Of a stretch of DNA of 64,000 nt, positions 12,701 through 26,875 are shown one piece after another. Both the position numbers and the translations under genes were made by a program. The stretch is taken from contig JAVYIG010000118.1 of the NCBI GenBank assembly GCA_035222895.1, positions 124,001-188,000 of the forward strand, read 5' to 3'. Numbering within the stretch: the first letter of the stretch is position 1; the number at the start of each line of letters is the position of its first letter. Source of the DNA: Strongylocentrotus droebachiensis (taxonomy: Eukaryota > Echinodermata > Echinoidea > Camarodonta > Strongylocentrotidae). A model generated the notes under the pieces. The model was not told where the DNA came from. It did no database searches and saw nothing but the letters and a program-made list of their open reading frames with translations.

Positions 12701-15700
12701 TCTTTACATGCATCTGCCAAATAGACAGAAAACAAAGAAAAGCTAACCACTAATAACGGGAAAACTTGGGTTTGTGCAATATGTTTTTTTGACATTTTAT
12801 AATTTTTGCATGCACAATTCAAACACTCCTAATTTCATATGAACATTTTGAACACCATTTTTCTACCCATGCACTCTAATCTGTGCATGCCAGTTTTAAC
12901 TTATCAATGATTCATTTTAAATCAAGACAGTCATTCATAAGTTGCACGTACTTGTATATATCCATCTGCAGGGACCATGACAGACGTGAGAAGAACGGTG
13001 GCCTTCGAGACATCCGATGGCTCTACCCTATCAACGGCATCCCTGAGTCCCAGCCCAAGGTGGACCGTGGTGCAGTGGTCAGCTGCCAGGCCAGGAGTAG
13101 GATTGAGGAGAGGTTAGAAGTCTCACTGACCGGCGCTGTACCAAGCTCAGCTAGTGGCTCTCAGATGGTCAAGACTAGAGCGGTCACTCCTAAGGATCAG
13201 ATCCAGAGTGTGGAGGAAGATGGGGTGGTGGCTGGAGAAGGTACCAATAGTTTTATTTTCTGTTTTGGACTTCATGTAGATCATTCCTTTCTTCCTTAAT
13301 GATATTAATGTGGATGCATGTATGTGCATTTTGTTTGTTCTTGTTAGTCTGACAGTTCTCTTGTTGATTTAAAAAGAAGGAGAATAACCAAACTTCAAAA
13401 CCAAAATCTTCATGTTTCAGATATACTTAAATAATTGTTACACAACACTGAATTTTTGCAATTTGTGAAAGTGTTTCTTGTAAATGTAAACTGCCTGCAT
13501 TTCGTGATTTTTATGAAATATATGACTTGTATGCCCCATATTGATAATCATTCTATGGTCGGTTTCTAATTGGACTCAGATTCCGAACTGCAACCCAGAC
13601 CCCTACACTAGACCTTACCCAAGCCCTAACCCAAGATTTAATGGCCCGAATTCACATTTAGGAGGTTTAAATTTAGCCCATGGTTTAAACCTTCTTTTAC
13701 ATAACCCATGGTTTAAATTTAGCGCAAAATAAGCGCTACACAGTCAAGAGGTCCAATATTAGACGCGTGCAAGGCAAGGTACGCTTATTTGCGCTAATTT
13801 TTAAACCATGAGTTATGTAAATGAAGGTTTAAACCATGGGTTAAATGTAAACCTCCTTTGTGAATTCGGGCCAATGAGTTTAATGAGTTTATTTAAAACT
13901 AAATTGCAATATCCTTGCAATAGACATATATGTATATCTTTGACAGAGTAAGTCCTGGAGCGATTTTAGATGAATAGCTTTAGTGTAATACTAGTTGGTA
14001 TGTACTTTACTAATCAGTGAAATAACTTGTTTCTCTCAGGTAACACCCTTGCCAGTGAGTTCAGCTATGAGCTTCTCTTCCCCAACGATGAGGCCAAGGT
14101 ACAGCTAGAGAATGCCGTCTCTCTTCAGCTCATACGCAAACAGAGGGAGAAGCTCTCAGGGAACATGACACTCGTATTCAACATCATCTATGCTCCATTC
14201 AAGACCATGAGGTACATGTATAGCCTGCCTCCATTTTTAGCCGTTTTGTCCCAATAACTTAAAGAATGTGTTATTATTGTTACCTAAGATTGTTCATGAT
14301 TGATGTGCAGTTGTCCTTCATTTCTCAAAAGATCTATGAGATGTCAATGCCTGACCATGCATTTGTTGATGCTGTTATCAACATGATGTAGTAAAGTCTG
14401 GGCATAGTGTTTTAGTCTGTTTTCATTTTTCCACCAGAGATATATTATTTATCAATTTGTTAGAAAACGTTGTAAAATTGTCTGGTTTTTCATATCTTCA
14501 AACTTGGATCATAGAACATATATATTAACATATTGATAAGAATACCAAAATTAATTGCAGATCAGGGCCCTGTCTTACAAAGATTAGCAATTGATCCAAA
14601 TCAATCGCAAGTCCTCTAATCCCTCGCAAGTTTGCAGTCTCCAATCTCTTATATACATAGTTTCGATTGATATCAACTCTTTGTAAGACGTGGCCCAGGA
14701 GTCCACCCTTGGCCCTCTTTACATAAATGTGTCTTAAGGGTAATCTTCTTCTTTTTTTTTCTTTTTTTTGGGGGGGTATGGGTCTTGTTTTTAATTGAAA
14801 GTTTTCTTTTTGCTCTCCTACAATCAAATCATTGAGTTACTTCATTCAAATGAATTGATCAATCCTGCTTAATTGTATTCAAAAACTACCCTGCCTTACA
14901 TCTCTCCTCCAGGCATGATGTCCAGCTGTGTGTGAAGGCCACTACGGGAGGAGTATGGCGGTTCCCTCTTGGCTTCATCTCCACTGAGCCTACCGCTGAT
15001 GATCTCATTACCATAGAATCAGTGGGACTCAATAAACAGGCTATGGTTGGATTCAGGCTCACTAGTCAAGCTAGGTAAGTCTGACAGGGTCATTGTAAGA
15101 CTTTTAAGAGTATATGTGTTGAAAAGGTGTATGTTCATGAAATTATGTAAGTGAGAAAGGATAACCATTGAGTTGAAAGATCATGACTGCGTATGATGCA
15201 ATCTTCAGTATTTTCTTTTTTACTTTGGTGGGAGTTTCTTTCTTACTTTTTTTGCAATAACTGAGATGAAAAAATGAAACAAGACCCTCACAATGTTCCA
15301 CAGCTGACCAAGACAGCTCATAAAGTACAGACAATATTAACTATCTAAACTGTGCACATGTAGTACAATTTCACTGCACTGAGAAATTCAGTATGGGATC
15401 TTCTTCAATCTACTTTTAACCAAACTTACATTTTTACTCTGCTTAACATTTATTGTGTATACTGAAAAATGTCCTTTTTATTTTTTAGCAAAGATGATAT
15501 CAATCTTCAAATGTGTTTGTTGTGATTTGTCCTGCAGGCATCCTGTAGGATTCCAGTCCTACTTTGTAGCTGAGAGTGATGTGGAGTTCTCAGTGAGTCC
15601 TCAGACAGGAGAGCTCAAACCTCTAGGTACACCCGGTACTCTCATCACTGTAGGGTTCACACCGAAGCTCTATGGAAAGACCTATCATGCCAAGCTTGTT

Positions 15701-16479
15701 GTACAGGTAAGGAGTTCATACGTTTGTCTTCTCTGTCTTTCTCTCTCATGTTCTAAGTTTTCAAGTGTATTCAGTTGTATTTCTATCATGGAAAAAAGGA
15801 ATGATAATGGTTTTTTTTTTTTTTATTCATTCATGCTGTTATTCATAAGGGTTTATTTCTTACATTGAACTGTGAAGTGTTTATTGTACAGCAATCAGAA
15901 ACATGAAAAAACATGAAAAACACTGAAAGATAGTGAACCAAAAAATAAATGTCATTCTTGTAGTCCCCTTCTCTTTGTCTTTTTCTGTCTCTGTCTCTCT
16001 ATGAATATCTTTTTCTGTTCTGTTAGTAATATTGTGTCTGTGTTAGTAGAACACAAGTAAAGATCTGGAAAAATGGAAAAGACAAAGACATAGAATGTAT
16101 TGGCCATTGCCATATGTTTTGAACAGAAATACTATTGAATGATTGATAGTACATGCAATGTAATCCAAATGCATCATTTCAATCCAAATGCATCATTTCA
16201 ATCCAATTGAATAAGCAAACTACAAAATGCTTTGACAAGCTTAACATTCATTTTCCATAGACTGCCAACATGCAATGGACCTACCAGATCAAGGGTGTGA
16301 CACCAGAATACACCCCACCCACAGGACAATCCCAGAAACCCATCCAAGGACCCCACCCTAGTCCTATCAGACGAAACAAACCAAAGAACTTCATCCTGGA
16401 CAACCTTAGCCTCACCACCACGGCAGTCTCATCACCCATCAAAGGAGCTCCGGTACTCATGAAGACGAATGGGATTTAA
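632..16479 (+). CDS. CFAP47: CFAP47 (cilia- and flagella-associated protein 47), 3' part, 20 exons
   Basis: Large axonemal protein of motile cilia and sperm flagella; in mammals its loss is linked to sperm-flagellum defects. Twenty exons were joined by eye: 632-766, 1480-1743, 2069-2342, 2781-3038, 3593-4060, 4392-4597, 5248-5391, 6916-7034, 7684-7890, 8460-8632, 9325-9550, 10132-10351, 10991-11095, 11631-11787, 12157-12415, 12972-13240, 14040-14211, 14913-15074, 15538-15706, 16261-16479. All introns are GT-AG and the total is 4206 nt = 1401 codons plus TAA, with no frame conflict, which is strong internal proof. Local residues 1-35 look like the last helices of a calponin-homology domain; the rest is a series of Ig-like ASH/hydin-type units, each with an F-x-P style strand (for example FAPKGAGHYPCRVVL, FAPAIIGQSTG, FAPDRMNLHEALF, FTPKLYGKTYHAKL). 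Family members are about 3000 residues, so roughly the N-terminal half lies left of the window. HYDIN-family relatives share the fold, but the CH end followed by this Ig series and the C-terminal TAVSSPIKGAP motif favour CFAP47. Confidence 0.92.
860..936 (-). mobile_element. 3' fragment of the SINE seen at 9071, reversed
   Basis: On the minus strand this reads GGATGGTGACGT, then AATAATCATATC, then TTGATACACGTCTGTAAAAA and a CA-rich tail, nearly the same as 9167-9263. About 22 bp between two GACGT copies are missing. The 5' head is absent. Confidence 0.75.
937..1010 (-). repeat. Interspersed-repeat tail (GCTATATAAGCAGCC type)
   Basis: The minus strand reads ACATGAGTGCTATATAAGCA near an ATTATT end. 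The same pattern occurs at 12486-12540 (minus) and in looser form at 56950-57000 (plus). These look like 3' tails of one dispersed element family ending in ATT or ATC repeats. Confidence 0.5.
1249..1470 (+). mobile_element. tRNA-derived SINE (tRNA-Thr-like head) with TATC tail
   Basis: RNA polymerase III promoter boxes are visible: A box TAGCTCAGCTTG at 1256-1267 and B box GGTTTGAAACC at 1299-1309, spaced as in tRNA genes. The part between (AGAGCAGTGGTCTCGTAA, GGGGACCC) resembles a tRNA-Thr with a CGT-like anticodon loop. A non-tRNA body follows (TTTGGTAAGGCATTAATCC), then a TATC microsatellite tail at about 1452-1471 that runs almost into the acceptor of CFAP47 exon 2. It is not a working tRNA: no matching acceptor stem is seen. 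Confidence 0.8.
1480..1743 (+). CDS. CFAP47: CFAP47 exon 2: Ig-like unit
   Basis: Phase 0 to 0, 88 codons, donor GTAAGC. Starts VRLTNPSNKPLTYHAMVAG, an N-x-S/T-N-K/P-L turn typical of hydin-type Ig strands, then LPVIFTSRFLRPAEAVLVL. Its acceptor follows immediately after a SINE tail of TATC repeats. Confidence 0.92.
2069..2342 (+). CDS. CFAP47: CFAP47 exon 3: Ig-like strands plus basic linker
   Basis: Phase 0 in, one nucleotide over. Reads VDVAIVNPFDEAGEFRIVLV, then a lysine-rich loop about 50 residues long (KQKGLLKNTKGTVKRVRSK). Acceptor TCTTGAAG, donor GTAAGT. Confidence 0.92.
2781..3038 (+). CDS. CFAP47: CFAP47 exon 4: Ig-like unit
   Basis: Two nt complete the split codon, one nt carried over. 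Carries IDFLPFYTGKRQCSVLF and GEFLYSVEATATLPLP, a second-half Ig unit. Ends in a short Ala run (SSAAAAG) at donor GTAGGT. Confidence 0.92.
3593..4060 (+). CDS. CFAP47: CFAP47 exon 5: largest exon, unusually GC-rich
   Basis: 468 nt. Acceptor TATCTTGCAG, donor GTTAGA. Encodes EEVMVPITNSARERALVIAA, a hydin-type N-terminal strand, then a helical charged loop (RMTDTEIRRRQMTG) and HFFVPSPLSKKPKSAGD. Clearly richer in GC and CpG than the flanking exons. Confidence 0.92.
4392..4597 (+). CDS. CFAP47: CFAP47 exon 6: Ig-like unit
   Basis: Two nt complete the split Gly codon; ends in phase 0 at GTAAGT. LPIRFAPKGAGHYPCRVVL followed by DIRVYQIEC gives the paired-strand signature of the family. Confidence 0.94.
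4978..5165 (+). repeat. Imperfect tandem duplication in a CFAP47 intron
   Basis: Two copies of about 80-90 bp share CATTTAGACAATG, TATTGAGCA.CTGTAGTC and AAACCTTAAAA.GCTT, at about 4978-5070 and 5089-5160. They lie in the intron before exon 7. Confidence 0.65.
5248..5391 (+). CDS. CFAP47: CFAP47 exon 7
   Basis: Phase 0 to 0, 48 codons. Starts VNQTSVDWPLKISIDG and ends YYPLMFRPTFESFIT. Acceptor CCATACCAG, donor GTAAGA. Confidence 0.93.
5435..5484. repeat. Short hairpin AGAGCCAGAAGGG, recurring
   Basis: Perfect 13-bp arms (5436-5448 and 5471-5483) with a 22-nt loop. One arm recurs at 25523-25535, and related forms occur near 52711-52757 and 34694. It looks like a dispersed small foldback repeat. 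Sits 44 bp after the donor of exon 7. Confidence 0.6.
6916..7034 (+). CDS. CFAP47: CFAP47 exon 8
   Basis: 119 nt, phase 0 in, two nt over. Reads HHFNLQGEGQKPLALDHVEV, matching the end of one Ig unit and the start of the next. Donor GTAAGT. It follows the longest intron seen in this gene (about 1.5 kb). Confidence 0.92.
7684..7890 (+). CDS. CFAP47: CFAP47 exon 9
   Basis: One nt completes a split Lys codon; two nt over. Reads LIRVPNVTGKKMMYRVVSDL and ITVSPWKRGKFEGVLSF. Acceptor TATCTTTCAG, donor GTAAGA. Confidence 0.94.
8460..8632 (+). CDS. CFAP47: CFAP47 exon 10: Ser/Asp-rich linker
   Basis: One nt in, one nt over. An acidic and serine-rich linker (DEPDDGDLSSDQPQREQRPL, then SSISSLASSSQ) followed by YRVWFSLAVK, a conserved-looking strand entering the next domain. 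Donor GTCAGT. Confidence 0.9.
8770..8797. repeat. C10-A17 homopolymer junction
   Basis: Run of C directly followed by a run of A in the intron after exon 10. Possibly the poly-A end of an old retroinsert; no source is recognisable. Confidence 0.5.
9071..9265 (+). mobile_element. SINE with 7SL/Alu-like head and CA-repeat tail
   Basis: The head reads CTGGGCATTGTGGCATGCGC then CTGTAATCC-AGCTA, close to the start of 7SL RNA and Alu (GGCGCG-GTGGC, GCCTGTAATCCCAGC). A B-box-like GGTTTAAAACTGAGTCGCC follows at about 9142-9160, then GGATGGTGACGTTTAAAGG and a body ending in (CA)n at 9242-9263. A reversed 3' fragment of the same family is at 860-936. Lies 60 bp before CFAP47 exon 11. Known 7SL-derived SINEs are few, so the head needs checking against the host 7SL gene. 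Confidence 0.65.
9325..9550 (+). CDS. CFAP47: CFAP47 exon 11: Ig-like unit
   Basis: Two nt in, two nt over. PPPPERVIGITCAAQ, then VEIFNPTKEELTFDVSI and YYQLVFAPAIIGQSTG. About 60 bp downstream of a SINE with a CA-repeat tail. Confidence 0.94.
10132..10351 (+). CDS. CFAP47: CFAP47 exon 12: Ig-like unit boundary
   Basis: One nt in, phase 0 out. GEFWYSLNLTAE, then LPHMECELGKWSRQFIPLSN, a strongly family-like stretch. The donor (AAG/GTCAGT) and the following 50 bp are duplicated in degraded form at 10612. Confidence 0.95.
10612..10675 (+). repeat. Degraded duplicate of the exon 12 end and donor
   Basis: CAAGAGAGAAAGATCAGTTC at 10612 copies 10340-10360, where the donor is GGTCAGTTC. Similarity continues about 40 bp (ACAGTCT, then GTTCTC). 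The copy has AT in place of the donor GT. Confidence 0.7.
10991..11095 (+). CDS. CFAP47: CFAP47 exon 13
   Basis: 35 codons, phase 0 both sides. IVLAPHSTEEVPLQFMPSAL then ITFMCEQ. Acceptor TTCCATTCAG, donor GTACTT. Confidence 0.92.
11631..11787 (+). CDS. CFAP47: CFAP47 exon 14
   Basis: Phase 0 in, one nt over. LGDWVFIASGTGLTPTP, then SLIIPFRNPTSENILVDVVL, a canonical hydin-type turn (FRNPTSE). Acceptor CTTCTCAG, donor GTGAGT. Confidence 0.94.
12157..12415 (+). CDS. CFAP47: CFAP47 exon 15: Ig-like unit
   Basis: Two nt in, two nt over. FCLLLKRTASIPVGPKATLD, ITFAPDRMNLHEALFIVS and KRENGEHWDYLP. Donor GTAGGC. Confidence 0.95.
12486..12560 (-). repeat. Interspersed-repeat tail with ATT repeats
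   Basis: The minus strand reads GACATGAGCGCTATACAAGA, then CCCACT and (ATT)n. Same family as 937-1010. Confidence 0.55.
12972..13240 (+). CDS. CFAP47: CFAP47 exon 16
   Basis: One nt in, one nt over. LRDIRWLYPINGIPESQPK is a strongly family-like motif (I-R-W-x-Y-P-I-x-G-I-P-E), then CQARSRIEERLEVSLTGAVP. Donor GTACCA. Confidence 0.95.
13642..13873. mobile_element. MITE with TGGCCCGAATTCAC terminal inverted repeats
   Basis: About 232 bp. The arms run nearly 95 bp: TGGCCCGAATTCAC, AGGAGGTTTA, CCATGGTTTAAACCTTC and TTAGCGCAAA all reappear inverted at the other end. The short middle contains GACGCGTGC. There is no coding capacity. Lies in the CFAP47 intron between exons 16 and 17. Confidence 0.85.
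14040..14211 (+). CDS. CFAP47: CFAP47 exon 17
   Basis: Two nt in, two nt over. FSYELLFPNDEAKVQLENAV and TLVFNIIYAPFKTMR. Acceptor TTTCTCTCAG, donor GTACAT. Follows an intron holding a MITE. Confidence 0.94.
14565..14696. mobile_element. Small MITE with GGGCC..GTCTTACAAAGA ends
   Basis: About 132 bp. The left end GGGCCCTGTCTTACAAAGA is matched inverted by TCTTTGTAAGACGTGGCCC at the right, with further CAATCG pairing inside. In the intron before exon 18. Confidence 0.8.
14913..15074 (+). CDS. CFAP47: CFAP47 exon 18
   Basis: One nt in, two nt over. VKATTGGVWRFPLGFISTEP is typical of the last hydin-type domain. Acceptor CTCTCCTCCAG, donor GTAAGT. Confidence 0.95.
15538..15706 (+). CDS. CFAP47: CFAP47 exon 19: last Ig-like unit
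   Basis: One nt in, phase 0 out. FQSYFVAESDVEFSVSPQTG then LITVGFTPKLYGKTYHAKLV. Acceptor TGTCCTGCAG, donor GTAAGG. Confidence 0.95.
16162..16211 (+). repeat. 19-bp direct repeat, about 2.5 copies
   Basis: AATCCAAATGCATCATTTC occurs twice in a row, followed by a partial third copy, shortly before the CFAP47 terminal exon. Confidence 0.8.
16261..16479 (+). CDS. CFAP47: CFAP47 terminal exon with stop codon
   Basis: 72 codons and TAA. MQWTYQIKGVTPEYTPPTGQ closes the last Ig unit; the tail NFILDNLSLTTTAVSSPIKG resembles the C terminus of this family, so the protein end is probably the true one. Confidence 0.94.
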   Translation, partial: TANMQWTYQIKGVTPEYTPPTGQSQKPIQGPHPSPIRRNKPKNFILDNLSLTTTAVSSPIKGAPVLMKTNGI

Positions 16480-16969
16480 CTCTGTGGATACCATTGGTAA
16501 AGAGACTATGAATCAATCTGATGTTGGTGTAATGAGGGTGTTCATAAACTTGTGGCTTTTTGTTTCCGGAAAGCCTTGGAGCCATTATTTCAACCAACTT
16601 TTAATACATCTTCAAATGAACGAAATGCTGTGCAGTACCGATTACCAGCCATGCAAGTGAAACCGGTGTAGCAGTGACAATACGCTTGGATACAGGAATG
16701 ATGATTTCAAGAAGAAAAAAAACTATTATTGTACATTTAAAGAACACAAGTGAAGCCGACTTTTGGATAATCATATATACTAAGCTCCTATTGATTTCTA
16801 CCAATAGAAAGTCAGTGGCTGTACCATTGGCAAATAGGCCTCTGAAGTTGTCATTAGTCTTAGAAAATAAGAGAGGTGATCAATTCACAGTTCATCTTAA
16901 CATGACTGTAACTATATAAACCATAATGGATCATAACATAACATACTGTAAGAGAAAACGTATGTGAAG

Positions 16970-16975
16970 AATAAA
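16970..16975 (+). other. Candidate poly-A signal, CFAP47 (proximal)
   Basis: AATAAA about 0.5 kb after the stop codon. Confidence 0.4.
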
Positions 16976-18737
16976 AGTGAATATCTGGATTAGCTAGCAT
17001 TGCTGAAATTGATTTGTAGTAGAATGCTTAATCAAAAGTATGCACTATCCACCACTCATCTTGTAAGAAGTATTATGATAGACTAAAACAATTATATTTT
17101 GCTGATTTCTAAGTGGATATGTCTTGCAGATTTCAACATTCCAGGCTTGCTTGTGATAGGATGTGTTGAGTGTACAATATATAAATAAAGTCACACAAGA
17201 ATTAAGCAAACAATAATGTCTTAAGAGCTCAGTTGTAAATTTCATGAATTTTCAGAATAATATTAGTATTTAACTTATTTCATGCATGCAGTGTACATAT
17301 ATATTAAATAATAGATTTGAATTGTTAGTCATTCAAAGTTATATAACATGAGAGCAATTGAGAAATCTTTGTAGAATCATTGTTATAGAAAAATAGAAAC
17401 TTTATATTTCTAATTGTAATATATTTGTGAGCAGATTCTTGTCTGTAATTCATGGCCTAACCGTCACAGTCATATGGGACATGTTCCATAAACTTGTGTG
17501 GTATGGTAGGATATAAATTTATTTTGATGATATGCTTTTGATTTAAGTTACTTACCTTGTATAATATTGTGATATTTTACGAAAGCACCTATGCACACTG
17601 AACTTGATGCAAATGAATTTCACTCGTCAATGATTATTATGCTACAACTGGACGTTGATGTAAAGAGTAAACAAATTTTAAAGAAAATATTTGCAATGCT
17701 GTATATAGTATATGTTTAAGTGGAACCAGTGCAGTGACAACACTTCACTATATTACTATCAACTTTAAAGATATTTATATATAATAATTAGAGGTGTCCA
17801 GCAATACTTGACTCGCATTCTCTGTAAATAGTTCATATTTAACGCTATCGATTTCATTTGGGTGCAGTTTTATTTTAAAATATATCATGATGCATTACAG
17901 CAAAGCCTTGATGTGAAGCTGTTGTCCGTCCAATGAAAACTATGCTATTGTATTGCTACATTCCGTCCGATAATGCAACACATTTTTCCAGTATTCACTC
18001 GTTCTTGTTTGCTCTTCATTGTCATTGTCACATTTTTCTGGTATTAAAATCTCTCAAGATTTTTAGAAGTTTTGTTTTTTAAATACATGTAATATGTATA
18101 ACAAAGATTGATTTAGTCATTTTTGGTGCAAAAATATTGTTCACCACCGTTAAGTATGAAAACTTGCAATGCACAGTTATGCATCCTCTTCCACTGCTCA
18201 ACATGGAAATGTATTTGGTTTTATCTGCAAAGTTTCTGAATGCTTACAGCAGGATATATATTTGTAAATTAGAATAGTGGCAAATTTTAGTTCAGTCGTT
18301 TTTGTTTCAACACCGTAAAGTATAAAATAGCACTGCCTTGTCATTTTTCAGCTCTTCTCTTCCCAATTGATATTGGTACTAAGATATGCTAAGATTTCAA
18401 AAGCTTTTTATACATGTATACTAAATAAGAGTGAGGATTTTTAATGTAAAGCCTGTGGTATGCTTTGTGAAACGGTTTTGATATTCATATTTATTTCATT
18501 GAAAATGTATGTATATATTTTATTACCAGATTGTTATTCATGCTGTGACAAGTTTCTATTAAATGACCCCTTGGAAATGTACATTAAGGGGCACTAAATT
18601 AAGAAGACACAATGAATGGACAACTTGAACATGAATAAGAGTCACACCACAGTGTATTGCATTTATAGTGTAAATATTTTATTGTAAAAGATTGCCTGCA
18701 TATGTTTGTCTATTGTAATGTACACAACTTATTTGAA

Positions 18738-18743
18738 AATAAA
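18738..18743 (+). other. Candidate poly-A signal, CFAP47 (distal)
   Basis: AATAAA followed about 25 bp later by GT-rich sequence (GGTACTTTGGAGATGT). It would give a 2.3-kb 3' UTR. Confidence 0.4.
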
Positions 18744-19368
18744 AGATCTTACTAAATGGTACTTTGGAGATGTCCCTATCATATTCAGATCAGATTATGC
18801 ACAAGTTCGACCGACTTTCAATTCAAAGTCTTTTTTTAATACCATAACACATTTCTTTTGTTGAAGCTTGTTCCAAGCGCATCAGAATTCTTTTCTCAAA
18901 GCATGAGTAGTTTTGTACCGTTACAAAAATATGAAAATGGCAAGCATTGACAACAGTCGCTTATACATATCAGCAATATAAAAAAAATATATACCAGTTT
19001 ATGAAATAATATACGAAATAACATGTTAACATGAGACAAATAATATATGATACATACCAGTACTTGTACAAAAATGGAATGAATTCAGACCACAGATACC
19101 AAATGTACATGTTCAAAGGAAATCCATCAAAATACAAAAACCACAATTACCAAAAATAATATATTACAGGAAAGAAGAAAAAAATTAAGTCTTGTGTTAC
19201 AGACAGTGCCAGGTTGTTTATGTATTTAAAATACATTTACGAACCTAGACATCGAGTATAACCAAAATCTCTTTTCCACTTTGATTACTACCTCTTTGAA
19301 GAATCCTAAAAAATGTAACTTGAAGTACATACTTGACAAGATACTGAGTATTGGAAAAGTGCTACTGG

Positions 19369-19608
19369 GGCCCGTTTTTCGAAACGTCGTAAGTCTAACT
19401 TCTTGACCAAATCAGCGTTTAATAGTAAGCTACTTGTCCTCTACGTGTTTCACAAAGCCCTCTTTGCCAAGATCAAAGACAATGATCTATTCATGAGATG
19501 TCTAGCTAGCAAGCTTTTCGTGAAACGGTTTAGGAAGATCAGAGACATCTCTGTAGTTGGCGGATAAAGTTATGACTATCTTGTCGTTAGTTTTGAGAAA
19601 CTGGCTAC
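19369..19608. mobile_element. Possible MITE, GGGCCCGTTTTTCGAAAC end
   Basis: The left GCCCGTTTTTCGAAAC pairs only roughly with GTTTTGAGAAACTGGC at the right. The internal GTGTTTCACAAAG and TTTTCGTGAAAC also pair. Plausible but weak. Confidence 0.4.
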
Positions 19609-20460
19609 TGAACTTCTGTCATAACTGAAGATTTAAACTCTGAACTGAAAAGTTGACCTCTAAATCTCTTTGCAAGTCACCTATGATTGGAGTTGATAAA
19701 TAGCAAGATTTTCTCGATCCTCTGGTCTAAAAGAGTTTTTAATGAGCAGATGAATAAACCTAGAAGATGAAAAACGTCAAACTATTTTTTTTTAATGACA
19801 AGTATTGAGTTAAAGGCCATTTAACATAAACAACCTTTAAACTATGAATTTAACATCCTGCACCAACCTGATTTTTACCTTCTTTTTTTAAAATTTCTGA
19901 ACAACATGCTCAATAAAGATATCAGTGAATAGTTGACACACATATTTATACCCTGTCATTAAGTACATGTACGGTAAATAGTACAAATAATACAATCAAC
20001 AGAATGTACATGCACCTGCAAAATGATTACTTTCACTTTTACAGATTCATTTAAATCCAAACAAATGCCGACCTTGACAAATTATGGAAAAGAAATGGTA
20101 GTTCCTTTACAATGCAATGCATTTCATTTTTATCATACAATAACTTGTATGTAGCACTTTCTGGCAGGACGATCAATTATTTTCCTGTAAAGAATGGCAG
20201 AAATTACTTTCAATTCCATGATAATATGTAATACTAAGTAATGTTTGAATCTATTTTTTTTTTTTACAATAAACAAAATTGCATCACAATTTGAAAGTTA
20301 TAACTTTAATAGACCCAATGGCAGCATTTTCAAGTGATATTTTTGGCACATTAACAAATCAGCTCAATCTTTTCTTCTATCAAAGACCCATTCCTCAGTT
20401 TCCCCCTAAATTCAATTTTAAAGGAATACCTAATGTGAATCTCATAATCTCCCAAGTGAT

Positions 20461-20648
20461 CTTAAAGCCCGTCTGCACTATTTTGGCCAGGGGGGATAAG
20501 ACCTCCCTGCAAGGTCACTGACAGGTGGTTATCTCATCAAATCAGCTCTCAATTAACATAAGAAAATGGGGGACCAACAGGCACAGATTACGCACTGTTT
20601 GCTATATAGAGGGCGCAAGTAGCTATAAGTAGTCAGTGGGGCTTTAAG
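20461..20648. mobile_element. MITE with CTTAAAGCCC terminal inverted repeats
   Basis: Perfect 10-bp ends CTTAAAGCCC and GGGCTTTAAG, then partial pairing (CTG, CTA). 188 bp and non-coding. Confidence 0.65.
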
Positions 20649-22240
20649 TACTGTGGATGTATTTTTGAAGGGGTCTGCAACTTAATGATTATAAAAATAA
20701 TACTACAGTGCTTTCATAGTGCATACAATAATATTTCTATGACCTAAAGAAGAGACGGAGAAAAAGAAAAAGGAGCTATAATTTGCCATTTAAGATGGCT
20801 CTAGAGAGGATTTTGCAGTAGTGCTTCTAGTACAGTATGGCTTAAATAAATGATGAGCACATGAGTACAGAATTATGTCAGTAAGTACAGCAATTTTCTT
20901 TCAGCCAAGGAATGACACACACGCGACAAACTAAAATGAACATATAAGGCTTAAATATACTACATTGTACCACTAATACACACAATATTTTAGTTCTTAC
21001 TGTTTTTGCAATCTTTGATCGCATGTTTAATTGTGTTCTTACAGTACCATACATTTAAATAACAGACAAATACTTTTGAAATGCTTCACTTTGACTGACA
21101 GTACAATGTATAACAATGGACAAGTTTGCAATATATAAAAACATTGCATGCTTTACATCTACCTATGGCACACAAAACAACTGTGTGTTGTTAGAACTAC
21201 AAAAGCCTTGCAAGATAGGGCATAAGATGTTTAGAAAATTGAGTTATATTGCAGCATTTACATAACCCTTCTTTTCAATGCATATAAAGCAACCATATAC
21301 CTTATGACCAACGCGTTCGTACAAAGTAGCAAAGCGATTACTGTTAAATATGTCACATTTTACTGGTTTAAGCTCAGTCATATGAAACATTCTGATAAAC
21401 AAATACTGATATTCTGATATACAAATTCTAACCAACTTAACGGTCCATCTTACCTTTAAAAAAAAAATAATGAGAGTACTTTTGAACACACATCTGATTG
21501 TTCTCTCGCTTTATAAATATGTTTGAAGAGTGAACAAACTGAAAGACATTCTTCTTAAATTGGAAAATTTACCGAGCCTTTTTCGAGTAATAATTTGAAA
21601 ACGTTCGTTTTCTCTTGAAAGTACAATACTTACTTTGTAATACCCTTACATGCAATTAATCTTACTGGTGTTCTAATTGAACTTACTCAAAATAACATAT
21701 CTTAAACAAATAAAAGATATTAAATAATTGCATAAGTAGAGAGGAATGAGCTTCTTTCAAGGTGCTTTACTTGATGAAAAGCATAAGCCTACAAATGATC
21801 TTATGCCCTTTCACTATTCAATCAACTCAGCACAACTCAACAATCGGTATACTGATATCAAGATTATTTTCAATTCAACTTGAAAGAAAACCTTGTTGTA
21901 AATACAATTTATGTACACCATAATTTCATTCAACGTGTTACAAATGTATTTCAAAATACCATTGCTTGGCCGTTACTTTCTGGGTGTAACATCCGCTTCA
22001 CATGGGAAATTCCATGAGCATGAAATTAAACAGTCTATCACACTTCAGTAGAAACAACTTTCTCATATGACGGCAGGCATAAGTGCTGAATTTAAGTCCA
22101 GGTAGACAATGCCGTTACTTTCCGGGTCTCCAGTAGAAACAGGTTGATTGTCTTAGTCTAATGAGAGATAAGTACTACGTGCTGAATGAAGTTTGGAATG
22201 GTGGCAGTAATGAATGTATGTGAGATGTCTCATAATGTCT

Positions 22241-26875
<4,635 letters not shown>

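Larger units (their letters stand above)
16480..18770 (+). other. CFAP47 3' UTR and flank
   Basis: Poly-A signals AATAAA at 16970-16975, 17184-17189 and 18738-18743 allow short or long 3' UTRs. An open frame of 100 codons (16620-16919) lies here in another frame. The rest is AT-rich with no further gene. Confidence 0.55.
18771..22240. other. Intergenic or 3' UTR DNA between convergent genes
   Basis: AT-rich with no ORF that I trust. It holds one good MITE (20461-20648) and a weaker one (19369-19608). The SUPT3H transcript end must lie here, but no clear minus-strand AATAAA was seen close to its stop. Confidence 0.5.
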
